Virus record (IMG/VR): IMGVR_UViG_3300043331_001777
Coordinates: 1-20,323 of that record
Length of the DNA: 20,323 nt
Strand: one strand, 5' to 3'
Origin: a virus
Made by a program: the position numbers and the translations under genes. The stretch's first letter is position 1; each line of letters starts with the position of its first letter. The notes under the pieces are model-generated. The model was not told the origin of the DNA. It was given only the letters and a program-made list of their open reading frames with translations, and did no database searches. Shown here piece by piece: positions 6,701-14,389 of this stretch.

Positions 6701-7857
6701 GGAGTTTTGACCCGGTGGAGACGCGGATCCAGGACTTGGAAGAGGCGCTTACCCTGGCGGGGCGGCGCGGGTTTGCCGCCTGGGAGCCCGCCATCGCGAC
6801 GGCGCGAGAGGAACTGGAAAAACTGCGCCTGGAGCAACTCGCCTTTGAAGTGTCCCGCCAGATTCCCAAGGGTACCGCGACCGACTTTGCCGTACGGGCC
6901 AAGGATCTGCGCCAACAACTGATCCCGGAAGAACAGTTACGGGCGACCGTGGCTGAGATCGAGGCCATGCGGGACAGCATTGCCTTGCTCGGGGAGAACA
7001 TGAGTCAGCAATTTGCGCCGACCTTTGCCCAGGCCCTGCAAAATGCACAGATCGAGTTTGCGAAAACCACGCTCGTGGGCCAGAGTCTCATGCTCGTGGC
7101 CGAGGGCATCGGCACCGCCTTTAGCCAATCCTTTGAAGGCGTCATTCAGGGCACCAAGAGCGTCTCGGATGCGTTTAAAGACATGGTACAAAGCATCCTC
7201 CTGAGTATTGCACAGCTCCTCATTCAGCGCGGCATTCAGGACGTGTTGAATCTGGCCCTGGCGGCTTTGCCGGGCGGTGGGGGCGCGCCGGTGGCAGACA
7301 TTGCCTCTGCGATTGGCGGCGCGATTGCCGGGCAGCGCGCCTTTCAGGAAGGCGGCATCGTCCGTGAGCGACAGATTGCCCAGGTTGGCGAAGTGCCTGA
7401 AGCCATCATTCCCCTCAAAGGCGGCGCTATCCCCACCGGACGCGATGTCATGGGCCGCCTCGTCGCGCTCACGCCACGCGGCGAGGAGGTGCCGATTGCC
7501 ATGAAGCACGTGTTAGGCCCGGGAAGCCGCCGCGACCATCCCCTTCCAGTGGTGCAACCGCGTTCCCTCAAGGCCGGCGGCATTGTGTCGCGCCCGCTCG
7601 TGGCGCAAGTGGGCGATGCCGGCGCCGGGAATCCCGAAGTCGTCGCACCCCTGCGGGAACTGGGAAACATGCTCCGGCACAAGGACAAGCCTGTACAAGT
7701 CTACAACCTCATTGTGCCCGACAAAGACGAAGCCGAGCGCCGGGCCGAACAACTGCGGCAGCTGGAGAATACCGTGGTGAATATCGTCGTCGCCAACGCC
7801 AGCGAGGGCCGAGGCAGCCGCATCAAGCAGGCCCTGGGTTTGGGCCGAGGAGCCTAG
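3793..7857 (+). CDS. Tail tape measure protein
   Basis: This 1354-residue protein runs inside the growing tail tube and sets its length. By the usual relation of about 0.15 nm per residue the tail would be near 200 nm. Residues about 59-180 are Gln/Ala-rich with three diverged 50-residue repeats. Residues about 237-396 match the tape-measure N-terminal domain, with S-L-T-R-S-F-N, T-G-A-T-M-G-L-S and M-E-E-L-R-Q-Q-L-G-E-H-L-P-G. A long coiled-coil region follows, with a 66-residue repeat from residue 766. Near residue 1135 lies a hydrophobic stretch. The end has two related G-G-I-V ... A-Q-V-G blocks at 1187 and 1262, as in many tape measures. ATG 3793 follows GGAG (3783-3786). The chaperone genes immediately upstream confirm the role. 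Confidence 0.93.
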   Translation: MPISVGDLFARLTLDSRGLRTGADAAVREFKRVETAAQQMQEQTTVVPRQPRIAAGGGAFAQLGQQVSREAQTAAQQIQQAGQQVQQAVQHAQQGIQAQRGPQAFGQSAFARLGQQAQRDAQIAATQIRHAGQQINQAVQQAQRAGSGAQLGAFGQGAFARLGQQAQVAAQQIQQAGRSSQSVFSQLMQLMTQTARAGIQAFGGLDLSLTTFIDRMSSLQGVLASLGAIKAFTFILGTGTQIDSLTRSFNAFSGSARAGAENLGFVRDLANRIGIEFVPAAESFKNLAAAARGTVLAGRPVQEIFANIATTGATMGLSTQRMTLALSALSQMLSRGTVSMEELRQQLGEHLPGAFQSAARAMGVSTSELQKMIEQGEVMATDFLPRFARQVAQDLGASTEAASARAAASFARLTNAIVDLGNALASGGVLSGLAAVIETLLKVNSAFDAAIARIARFKSLLVTPGQERGAQQQLQGLIPPGISLSPAQETEALRVIQRYESLRQKLEQLQKAPTLPFLPSPVGRVGRELEEAQREMDALRTTFLQMGEEANQQVQPFQRQAESVRTVQQELAAVQKASEGIRSVMNGLNKDLAQVAANAELSGKAFDLPKERSQEIAKAFTDISKIMSANKITLGDLPKDMQAQIRALQGQLEVKTPRARRDTSFDAEDVGKADALARAFGQAGLQFDATQFKLQKLSETLRNKLVREGLDIAHPAVQALIAEIRTLQAASTGLQGLGQALVGLKAFDQVPDMGPFARDVQTMANQAALLGESFDLPAAKLQEFQKIVQQTASTSLQVTAEQAAATQQALSQLRVEDILENLARAEAEIQRQAALLGPTFDALTPKIQAMSQAVQQASRSQLDIVHPRIAALAPQAQEAQMEQVLQTIERQMDRITTQAALLGNTFDATGERVQVLGAALNTVAEQQLTGFQKEVTGIQQRFEAMSLQGLTDSLARGQQEIAQLAVLLGRSFDPVETRIQDLEEALTLAGRRGFAAWEPAIATAREELEKLRLEQLAFEVSRQIPKGTATDFAVRAKDLRQQLIPEEQLRATVAEIEAMRDSIALLGENMSQQFAPTFAQALQNAQIEFAKTTLVGQSLMLVAEGIGTAFSQSFEGVIQGTKSVSDAFKDMVQSILLSIAQLLIQRGIQDVLNLALAALPGGGGAPVADIASAIGGAIAGQRAFQEGGIVRERQIAQVGEVPEAIIPLKGGAIPTGRDVMGRLVALTPRGEEVPIAMKHVLGPGSRRDHPLPVVQPRSLKAGGIVSRPLVAQVGDAGAGNPEVVAPLRELGNMLRHKDKPVQVYNLIVPDKDEAERRAEQLRQLENTVVNIVVANASEGRGSRIKQALGLGRGA
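3967..4320 (+). repeat. Tandem ~150-base coding repeats in the tape measure N-terminus
   Basis: Three units begin at 3967, 4117 and 4264 (residues 59, 109 and 158). Each opens with A-F-A-(Q/R)-L-G-Q-Q, followed by a Gln/Ala run such as A-A-Q-Q-I-Q-Q-A-G. The third unit is shorter. The spacing is 50 and then 49 residues. Confidence 0.7.
6088..6879 (+). repeat. Four 198-base (66-residue) coding repeats in the tape measure
   Basis: Units begin at 6088, 6286, 6484 and 6682 (residues 766, 832, 898, 964), spaced exactly 66 residues apart. Each starts with a version of Q-A-A-L-L-G-x-x-F-D, followed by a helix like K-I-Q-x-L-x-x-A-V. Two more diverged copies of the F-D core lie upstream at residues 606-607 and 687-688. 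Sixty-six is six times eleven, as expected for hendecad coiled coils. Confidence 0.8.
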
Positions 7858-7860
7858 CCG

Positions 7861-8433
7861 ATGCCGACCTTTCCCCTCAGTCCAGCGCCGCGCTCGACCA
7901 CCCTGGCCGGGGTGCAGCATCCGCAGATTGTGCACCGGGTCGATGACGGCTATGAACTGCGGCGCAGTCGCTACACGCGCGGCACGCGGCGCTATCGGCT
8001 GGAATATATCGTCACGACGGCCGACTTTCATGTGCTCCAGGACTTTGTGTACCGTGAGACGGCCAACGGCGTGTTGAGTGTGGAATGGACCTTCCCCTAT
8101 CCACACCGCATCGTCAGCATTACGGCCGCCACGCCCAACGTCGTCACGACCGTGGCCACGCATGGCTACCAGACGGGCGACATGGTCGAGATCTCCAGTA
8201 CGCCCACGCAGAACGGCACGCATACGATTACCAGAATCGGCGCCACCACATGCAGCCTGGACGGCAGCGCCGGGGGCACCCCGGCCACGGAGGGCTTTGT
8301 GGCCTTATACTTTCCCGTCATGCTGATTCGGTTGCCGGACGGCGAATTTCCCATGCCGGAGAAACTGAAAGCGGGCATCTCTGACACGTATGGCTGGCAC
8401 CGATTCAGCTTGGACCTGGAAGAGGGATACTAA
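7861..8433 (+). CDS. M-like distal/minor tail protein with an inserted FCCH-like domain
   Basis: This 190-residue protein starts at ATG 7861, three bases after the tape measure stop. GAGGAG of the ribosome site lies within the tape measure end. Residues 25-78 read H-R-V-D-D-G-Y-E-L-R-R, then R-Y-R-L-E-Y-I and V-E-W-T-F-P. This resembles the Phage_min_tail family (lambda gpM, PF05939), which sits at the distal end of the tube and connects it to the tip. Residues about 82-150 are an insert with H101-G102, D107 and V109-E110-I111, similar to the module in the tube protein. The C-terminal part resumes with L-I-R-L-P-D-G and ends in F-S-L-D-L-E-E. Stop and next start overlap as TAATG. Confidence 0.75.
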   Translation: MPTFPLSPAPRSTTLAGVQHPQIVHRVDDGYELRRSRYTRGTRRYRLEYIVTTADFHVLQDFVYRETANGVLSVEWTFPYPHRIVSITAATPNVVTTVATHGYQTGDMVEISSTPTQNGTHTITRIGATTCSLDGSAGGTPATEGFVALYFPVMLIRLPDGEFPMPEKLKAGISDTYGWHRFSLDLEEGY

Positions 8434-8936
8434 TGCCACGCACTTTCACGGCCGCACAGATTGCCAACAAGAACAGCCTGGAAGCCCGCACGCCCTGGGT
8501 AGACCTCCTGGAACTGGAGATTACCGGGGCACCGACCGCCTTGCGGTTTGTCAACAACGTCGATCCCCTGACCTTTCACGGCAACACGTTCGAGCGGGCG
8601 GGCTTCCGCGTGCCGTGGCTCCCGGAGAACTCGCAGGACCGCTTGCAGCGCGTGCAGGCCGAGGTGCAAAACGTGACGCGCGAAGTGCAGGCGCTGCTTG
8701 AACAATACTGGGCGGCCGGGCTGGCGGCCTGGACCGTGCGCCTGTGGAAAGTGCTGTGGAGTGCACCGGATGATACGCCGCTCGACAGCGCCGAAGTCTA
8801 CGAGGTGCTCGGTGCCAAGACGAACCTGGGGCCGGCGGTGCAATTTGATATGCGGCCCGCCGGTATTACGGGCGGGCGCGTGGTGCCTGGACGCGGCTAT
8901 ACCGCCACCGGGGGCTTTCCCAACATTCCCCGATAA
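8433..8936 (+). CDS. L-like / DUF1833-like minor tail protein
   Basis: This 167-residue protein starts at ATG 8433, sharing one base with the preceding TAA. It has an N-terminal strand region (V-D-L-L-E-L-E-I) and then D-P-L-T-F-H-G-N-T-F-E, the typical layout of DUF1833 and lambda gpL-like tail-tip proteins. The middle contains a regular helix (RLQRVQAEVQNVTREVQALL) and then V-R-L-W-K-V-L-W. The end is Gly-rich. gpL-like proteins link the distal tube ring to the baseplate hub; some bind an iron-sulfur cluster, but no Cys cluster is visible here. Its order before the NlpC/P60 gene matches lambda L-K. Assignment to DUF1833 versus gpL is uncertain; the tail-tip role is likely. Confidence 0.7.
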   Translation: MPRTFTAAQIANKNSLEARTPWVDLLELEITGAPTALRFVNNVDPLTFHGNTFERAGFRVPWLPENSQDRLQRVQAEVQNVTREVQALLEQYWAAGLAAWTVRLWKVLWSAPDDTPLDSAEVYEVLGAKTNLGPAVQFDMRPAGITGGRVVPGRGYTATGGFPNIPR

Positions 8937-8945
8937 GGAGTCTCT

Positions 8946-9086
8946 ATGCTGACCGTCACCATGATCCTGTCCGTGGCCGCTTTGTTGCTGGCCATCGCCA
9001 ACGCCATCAACCGCTGTCCGCTCTGGGTGCCCGTGGTCCTGCTGACCATCCTGCATCTGATCCAGAGTGCAGTGCCGATCCGGTGA
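8946..9086 (+). CDS. 46-residue membrane protein in the tail-tip operon
   Basis: A short frame runs from ATG 8946 to TGA 9084-9086. AAGGAG (8935-8940) is placed five bases before the start, the best ribosome site in this area. Its stop overlaps the GTG start of the NlpC/P60 gene (GTGA, 9083-9086), the same coupling used throughout this operon. The peptide has two hydrophobic stretches, residues about 2-20 and 27-42, separated by N-A-I-N-R-C-P. This predicts a hairpin of two membrane segments. Function is unknown. Small size and topology would suit a holin-like, pinholin-like or superinfection-exclusion protein, but its place among tip genes could also mean a tip-assembly factor. Confidence 0.7.
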   Translation: MLTVTMILSVAALLLAIANAINRCPLWVPVVLLTILHLIQSAVPIR

Positions 9087-9490
9087 GCAACCTGACGCGC
9101 CTGCCGTCGATACGGCAACTGTTGCTGGACGCCGAAGCCACCAACGCGCAGATTATCGGGGCGCCGTATACCCAGTGGAACTGCTGGCATCTCGTGCGCT
9201 ATTTGCTCCAGGCGGGCCTGGGGATCAACCTGGACGCTGACCCGCGCCACAACATGGATCTGGTCGCTGAGTATTGGTGGCATGAAGACACCGCCGACCC
9301 GCTCACGTGTACGCAACCCTGGGATCTCTGGGTCTTTCGCCTGCGGGGCGTGGCGGCCGAACACCTGGGCGTGGTCATGGATAGTGTCCATATGGTGCAT
9401 ACGAACGAAACTCATGGGGTCACAATAGAGACACTCAAACGATGGCGACCACATTTGCTCCTCATCTACCGCCTACGGCAGCTCCTGTAG
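9083..9490 (+). CDS. NlpC/P60-family tail-tip peptidoglycan hydrolase
   Basis: This 135-residue protein starts at GTG 9083. The probable catalytic Cys is C34 in W-N-C-W-H-L-V, at the start of a helix, corresponding to the D-C-x-x-L-V motif of NlpC/P60 cysteine peptidases. The catalytic His is H94 in E-H-L-G-V-V, matching H-V-G-I-Y of the family. A later M-V-H-T (H106) resembles the third conserved position. In lambda-like phages the matching protein (gpK C-terminal domain) helps assemble the tip or cuts cell-wall peptides during DNA entry. The usual Asp before the Cys is Asn here. The gene overlaps the next one by 49 bases. The domain call is good; activity is inferred. Confidence 0.78.
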   Translation: MSNLTRLPSIRQLLLDAEATNAQIIGAPYTQWNCWHLVRYLLQAGLGINLDADPRHNMDLVAEYWWHEDTADPLTCTQPWDLWVFRLRGVAAEHLGVVMDSVHMVHTNETHGVTIETLKRWRPHLLLIYRLRQLL

Positions 9491-12400
9491 CCACCGCAGA
9501 GCTGGTCATCCTCCTGACGCCGCTCAAAGGGCGCGACGGGCAGTGGCGTGTGCTGCGTCAGGCGGTGCATGCCGGGCAGACCGTCCGGGCGGTGTTGCCC
9601 CCTGGTCAGCCCTGGCAGCACGTCGATATCAGTGGGCGCCGGATTGCGCCCGAGGCGTGGGACACCGCCATCATTGCGCCGGGCGATGAGATCTGGCTGA
9701 CGCCCGAATGGGGCGTCCAGGCGGTGCCATTCCTGATTACCCTGGCGGTGGGCATTGCGTTGTCCGTCGCCACCGCCTTTCTGTTTGCGCCGAAGCCCCC
9801 CAAAGGCGCCGGACAAGACGACCCGACCTACACCATTACGGGGATTCGTAGTACGCGAGGTCCCGGGCAGCCGGTGCCGATCTGCTATGGCCGCCACCGC
9901 AAAGGGGGGCAAATTCTCTCCGCGTTTGTGACGTATCCCGACACCTATATTGACGATGGCTCAACCGCTTCGACGGCCAAGCCGATTGAAAGCTTTGTCG
10001 GGGGCGGGGGGGGCGATATGCCCGAGCAGGTCGTGGTGTTTGTTGACAATCATGGGTTCCCCGCCGGACAACAGATCCGCATCCGCAATGTCAAAGGGGC
10101 GCCCTGGTTGAATAATCTCTGGACCGTGGTTGCGCCCGTCGATACGCATTTCTTTGCCCTGGGCGGCGCCGATGGGTTGCAGACCGCAGGGGCCACCGGC
10201 GGCGAGGTGCTCACCGAAGGACCGATTCGGGAGCAGGCCACCGAGAAATCGGCGCGCTGGAATATGCTGTGGGGCCTGGCGGAAGGGCGTATTGCCGAAG
10301 TGCATCAAGAAACCATCCGCCTGAATGAGCAGCCCGCGCATAACTTCAAGAATTTGCTCATTGACACGCGGCCCGGGCTGGCCACGCAGAGCGTCATGGA
10401 AGGCTTTAACGATACACGCCTCACCGTGCCAGACGGCCGTGAGATTGTGAGTGGGGGCATTATCTATACCACCAGTCAGCCCGTCGATGCCTTTGGCCTC
10501 AACATCGACTTTAACGAGGGCCTGGTGCATTTCCTGGAGAGTGGCTCCCAGGTCAGTAACAAAGTGGTCATTGAGTATCGGTTCCGCGTCAGTCCCTCGG
10601 GAGCCTGGACGGGGATTCGCCAAATTGAGATTGTGGGGGAACGGGCGGGGCCGGTGCGGTTTGGGATTCGGCGCCGCAATATCGCCACGGAAACCTACGA
10701 CATCGAGGTGAGCCTGCTCAGTGTGGGCAATACCAGTAGCACGCGCAGTCGCTGGCGTCCGACCCTGACCAGCATCACGGAGATTGTCAACGGAACAGAA
10801 CGCTACGACAACACGGCGCTCCTGGGCATTCGGGGCATTGCCAGCGAGGGCATTCAGGGCGATTTCCCGAACATGACCGTCGAAGTACGCGGGCTCCTGG
10901 TGCGCGTCGGCAGTTTTGCGGCCACAGAGACCTATTCCACCAATCCGGCGTGGTGCCTGCTGGATCTGATGACCAATCCCCGTTACGGGCTCAAGCTGCC
11001 GGATAGCGCCATGGATCTGCCCGCCTTCCAGACCTTTGCCGATTACTGTGACGAAGAAGTCGAGGGCCTGCCCCGCCACACGCTCAACTATATTCTGGAC
11101 CGCTACGTCAGCGACCAGGACGCCATTTTGGAGCTCTTGCAGGGCACCCGGGCCGAGATGATTCACAGCGAGGGCAAGTGGGGACCGCGCCCGAGCCGCG
11201 ATGACCCGCCAGTGCAACTCCTCACGGCCGCCAGTTGCTGGAATGTCGAGATTGACTACGTGCGGGATGTCGATGCCGTCAACGTGGTCGAGGTGAAATA
11301 CGCCAACGCTGACAACGACTATCAGCAAGACGTGCTCACCTGGCCCCCCGAAGCCAACTGGCCCGCCCAGGTCCACAAAGAGACCATCGAGGTGCGCGGC
11401 ATTACGGAGAGTGCCGAGATTCAGCGCTATGCGCAGTACGAGCTGAATCGCCGCAGTATCCCGCGTCGCACACTGACCATGGAATGTGGGCTGGAAGCGC
11501 TGCGCCTGATTACGCACGAGATTTTCCGCTTTGCGCATCCGCTGCCGGGCTGGGGCATCTCCGGGCGTATTGCCAACGACCCGGACAATTCGACACTCCA
11601 ACTCACGTTGGATAAAGCCGTGCTCTTTGAGGACGGCAAAACCTATCATCTCTACGTGCGGCAGGCGGATGATACGACCGAAGTCCGCCCGGTGACACAT
11701 CCCGGCGCCGGGGAGTACCGCACTATTACCCTCAGTACCGCCCTGACGCAGATCCCCGAAGCCCGCCTCAGCGAGTGGAGCTTTGGCGAATCGGCGCCCA
11801 CGGACACGGCGCAAATTCGCTTCCGAGTCAAAGAGATGCGGCGCACAGCAGAGATGTCGGTGCTCATTGAAGCCATTGAACATAATCCCAGTGTTTACGA
11901 GGATGACGCGGCGATTGTCCTCCCGCCCATCACCGACCTGCCCGACGTGTTTGGCCCCTCCCCGCCACTGCTGAACCTCGTAGCGACCGAGCTGCAACGC
12001 ATCGACATTGGCGGGCGGGTGCGGCCGGTGGTGCAACTCTCCTGGGACATTATGGACCCACTGGCGGGCTTTGGCTTCTACGGCGGCGCCATTATCTATC
12101 GGCGAGAGATCATCGGCGCCAGTATGCTCGGGCATGTCCTGGCCGCGGAGGTCGAGGCGGCCGTGATACAGCCCGACACGGATACGGTCGATCTGGCAGA
12201 CTTTTTCCGCGTCGGCGATGTCGGGCTGGGCATCCTGGACTTTGTGCACCAGAACGTGGTACCCGGCATTGCGTACCAATATCGCGTGGTCCCGATCAAT
12301 ACGCGAGGGCTCCCCAATTTCTCGGGCTTTGATGAAGCGCTCATTCACGTCACCGGGGGCACCACCCCGGAGTTTCGCCCCGGCACGCCGACCCACCTGC

Positions 12401-13953
12401 GCCTGCTCAATGCCGACAGCGATGAGGTGATCATTGGCGGCTATGCCGAGGGCTACGCGGAGGATTACGCCGAAGAGGCGCAGAGTGTGCTGACCGCGGC
12501 GCATCAGTGGCATGGCCCCGACCTGCTCTTTACCTGGGATGCGCCCCCCCCGCCCGAGGCCGGCGGCAGTGTTACCGTGAGCTACCGCATTGACCTGTAT
12601 GCCCCAGGCCAGGCGTATCGGATTGCCGGCCCGATCTTTGTTCCGGCACCGGGCTATGCCTACACGCAGGCGGCGAATAGTGAGGACCATAGCCAGTGGG
12701 GGATGCCCCCGGCACGACAGATTCTCATTCGGGTGTGGGCCCGCAGCGATGCCGGCATGGAGTCCGTGGCGCCGGCCGCACTGCTCGTGGACAATCCGCC
12801 CCCCGATATGTCGGGCGTGATTCCCCTCGTGACCAATCTGGTTGATGGGCTGTTCGTCTCCTGGGAACACTGGGAGGCCCCCAGGGACATCGAGAAATTT
12901 GGCGTCTACGTCAACGGCCTGCTGCGGCAGACTGTCGGCGCGCATACGCAGAGCGTGGTGATTACGGGCCTGACCGGGGGCACGGGCGCCAGCGTGCACA
13001 TTCTGCCCTACGATACGTTTGGCCCAGGGATTCCCACCCCGAGCCAGGGCGGCGCTCCGGAGAGCGCCACCAGCCAATGGCCCTACCTGGCGCGCAGTGT
13101 GGCAGCCAATAATCTGGTGTTTTCGACAGATGAGGTGACCAATACCGTCAACTGGACGGGCGGGACACTGACGTATGTCACCCCGAGCGGCGCCACCGAA
13201 CAGCGCACCGTCAGCGCGGACAGCGCGCAGTGGACTGGGCAAACGCTGTATATCCAGTATCCCCTGGGCAGTACCGTGTTTGAGGCCAGCACCACCCTGA
13301 ACACGGGCAGTGAGCGTGTCCTGATGGCCGTGTACAGTGGCGGCCATGACCTCGTGGTCGAGGTCGGCACGGCCACGGTCCATGGCGACAATATTGTGCC
13401 CCAGAGCATCACAGCGGCCAATCTGACGCAGAGTAGCGCGGTGATTACCACCGCCACGCAACTGGACACCCAGGTCGTGAGCAGTGCGGCCATTCAGGAT
13501 GCGGCCGTAACTGGCCCAAAAATTGGCGAGTTTGCGGTGGATACCAACAACGTCGCCAGCAATGCCATTACCGCCATGGATGTGGCCAGTACGACCAGCC
13601 CGATTGTGTTGACCACCGGGGTAGAAACGGTGGTGCAGACGCTGGCCAATTTTGTGACGGAAGGCGGGCGGGTGCAGCTGACCTTTTTTGCCGGCCTGGC
13701 CAGTGGGAGTGCGTTTGATCTGAGTAGCGGCATCCGCATCCGCAAAGACACGGCGGCCGGGGAGATTCTGCGAGGCACGCAAGTCATTTTGGAGAACCAA
13801 ACCGCTGAAACACGCCTGGCGATTGCCCTGGGCGCTGAGGATGAGTTCCCCGCACTATTGCAAACGTACGTGGTGACCGCGACGAATAATATCGCAGGCG
13901 ATCTGGCCACGATGGACGATCGCCACTTGACAGCGCTGAACTGGAAGAAATAG
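9442..13953 (+). CDS. Tail tip attachment (host specificity) protein, J-like with fused I-like N-terminus
   Basis: This 1503-residue protein starts at ATG 9442 within the end of the NlpC/P60 gene; no better start is seen before residue 35. Residues about 20-93 look like a beta-grasp domain ending in P-G-D-E-I-W-L-T-P. Residues 94-117 are one hydrophobic segment. Together they resemble lambda gpI joined to J. The core then reads G-P-G-Q-P-V-P-I-C-Y-G (a tip-protein hallmark), and N501 begins N-P-A-W-C-L-L-D-L with N-P-R-Y-G-L after it, as in gpJ/TipJ proteins. Residues about 840-1205 hold three fibronectin-III-like regions, interrupted near residue 1000 by three Y-A-E repeats. The last ~300 residues are beta-rich and probably reach the receptor. 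It is longer than lambda gpJ (1132). Confidence 0.88.
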   Translation: MATTFAPHLPPTAAPVATAELVILLTPLKGRDGQWRVLRQAVHAGQTVRAVLPPGQPWQHVDISGRRIAPEAWDTAIIAPGDEIWLTPEWGVQAVPFLITLAVGIALSVATAFLFAPKPPKGAGQDDPTYTITGIRSTRGPGQPVPICYGRHRKGGQILSAFVTYPDTYIDDGSTASTAKPIESFVGGGGGDMPEQVVVFVDNHGFPAGQQIRIRNVKGAPWLNNLWTVVAPVDTHFFALGGADGLQTAGATGGEVLTEGPIREQATEKSARWNMLWGLAEGRIAEVHQETIRLNEQPAHNFKNLLIDTRPGLATQSVMEGFNDTRLTVPDGREIVSGGIIYTTSQPVDAFGLNIDFNEGLVHFLESGSQVSNKVVIEYRFRVSPSGAWTGIRQIEIVGERAGPVRFGIRRRNIATETYDIEVSLLSVGNTSSTRSRWRPTLTSITEIVNGTERYDNTALLGIRGIASEGIQGDFPNMTVEVRGLLVRVGSFAATETYSTNPAWCLLDLMTNPRYGLKLPDSAMDLPAFQTFADYCDEEVEGLPRHTLNYILDRYVSDQDAILELLQGTRAEMIHSEGKWGPRPSRDDPPVQLLTAASCWNVEIDYVRDVDAVNVVEVKYANADNDYQQDVLTWPPEANWPAQVHKETIEVRGITESAEIQRYAQYELNRRSIPRRTLTMECGLEALRLITHEIFRFAHPLPGWGISGRIANDPDNSTLQLTLDKAVLFEDGKTYHLYVRQADDTTEVRPVTHPGAGEYRTITLSTALTQIPEARLSEWSFGESAPTDTAQIRFRVKEMRRTAEMSVLIEAIEHNPSVYEDDAAIVLPPITDLPDVFGPSPPLLNLVATELQRIDIGGRVRPVVQLSWDIMDPLAGFGFYGGAIIYRREIIGASMLGHVLAAEVEAAVIQPDTDTVDLADFFRVGDVGLGILDFVHQNVVPGIAYQYRVVPINTRGLPNFSGFDEALIHVTGGTTPEFRPGTPTHLRLLNADSDEVIIGGYAEGYAEDYAEEAQSVLTAAHQWHGPDLLFTWDAPPPPEAGGSVTVSYRIDLYAPGQAYRIAGPIFVPAPGYAYTQAANSEDHSQWGMPPARQILIRVWARSDAGMESVAPAALLVDNPPPDMSGVIPLVTNLVDGLFVSWEHWEAPRDIEKFGVYVNGLLRQTVGAHTQSVVITGLTGGTGASVHILPYDTFGPGIPTPSQGGAPESATSQWPYLARSVAANNLVFSTDEVTNTVNWTGGTLTYVTPSGATEQRTVSADSAQWTGQTLYIQYPLGSTVFEASTTLNTGSERVLMAVYSGGHDLVVEVGTATVHGDNIVPQSITAANLTQSSAVITTATQLDTQVVSSAAIQDAAVTGPKIGEFAVDTNNVASNAITAMDVASTTSPIVLTTGVETVVQTLANFVTEGGRVQLTFFAGLASGSAFDLSSGIRIRKDTAAGEILRGTQVILENQTAETRLAIALGAEDEFPALLQTYVVTATNNIAGDLATMDDRHLTALNWKK

Positions 13954-13955
13954 CC

Positions 13956-14387
13956 ATGTTATACGCGGTGCTCTATGAGAAAAGTACCGGCGCGTTGCTC
14001 AGTCGGCGCCGCTCCAGTAGTCTCACGGATGTGACCCTGCTCGAAACAGAGACGGTGGGCGCGGTGGAAGTCCCAGGCGGGCATCCGATTTTCCAGGTGG
14101 GAGAGGCGCCCTATCGGCTCGTCGAGGACCGCATTGAGCCCAAAGTGGTACTCGTATTCAGTGCCACGCCCAGTCCATTCGAGGCGGATGGGGTGGCAGA
14201 GTGCACCATCCGCCTGACGCCCGCGCCGGTGGCGCCCCTCCTGGTCCAGGTGGGAGACGAGACGCTCGAAGTGACCCCGGAAGACCCCGACATCCTGCTC
14301 ACAGCCGACACGCCGCAGGTGATTCCGATCAGCCTCGTCCTGGACCTGGTGTATTGGGCTGCACCGATCACCGCGGAGGCGGTGTAA
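13956..14387 (+). CDS. Small tail-associated protein of unknown function (143 aa)
   Basis: I do not recognise a family. The protein starts at ATG 13956, two bases after the tip gene stop, and is almost entirely beta in character. The N-terminal ~60 residues are one unit (MLYAVLYEKSTGALLS then E-T-V-G-A-V-E-V-P). A second part from about residue 66 (V-V-L-V-F-S-A-T-P-S-P-F-E-A-D-G then C-T-I-R-L) resembles an Ig-like sandwich, perhaps holding the fibre or tip. Its place after J suits a fibre-attachment or tip accessory protein. This is an inference from position and strand pattern. Confidence 0.7.
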   Translation: MLYAVLYEKSTGALLSRRRSSSLTDVTLLETETVGAVEVPGGHPIFQVGEAPYRLVEDRIEPKVVLVFSATPSPFEADGVAECTIRLTPAPVAPLLVQVGDETLEVTPEDPDILLTADTPQVIPISLVLDLVYWAAPITAEAV

Positions 14388-14389
14388 CC

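Noticed and set aside
5407-6918. A 503-codon - strand frame inside the tape measure gene
   Set aside because: Mirror frame of the repeated coiled-coil region; no start signal or recognisable domain.
9961-13800. A 1279-codon open frame on the - strand opposite the tip gene
   Set aside because: It lies wholly antisense to a gene with clear tip-protein motifs. Its composition is typical of the mirror frame of GC-rich coding DNA (His-, Arg-, Gly-rich with no domain), and it has no ribosome site.
13954-14389. Frameshift or split of the tip gene into the 143-residue gene
   Set aside because: The tip gene ends with a clean stop and the next gene has its own ATG two bases later and a different character; no shared frame or slippery site is seen.
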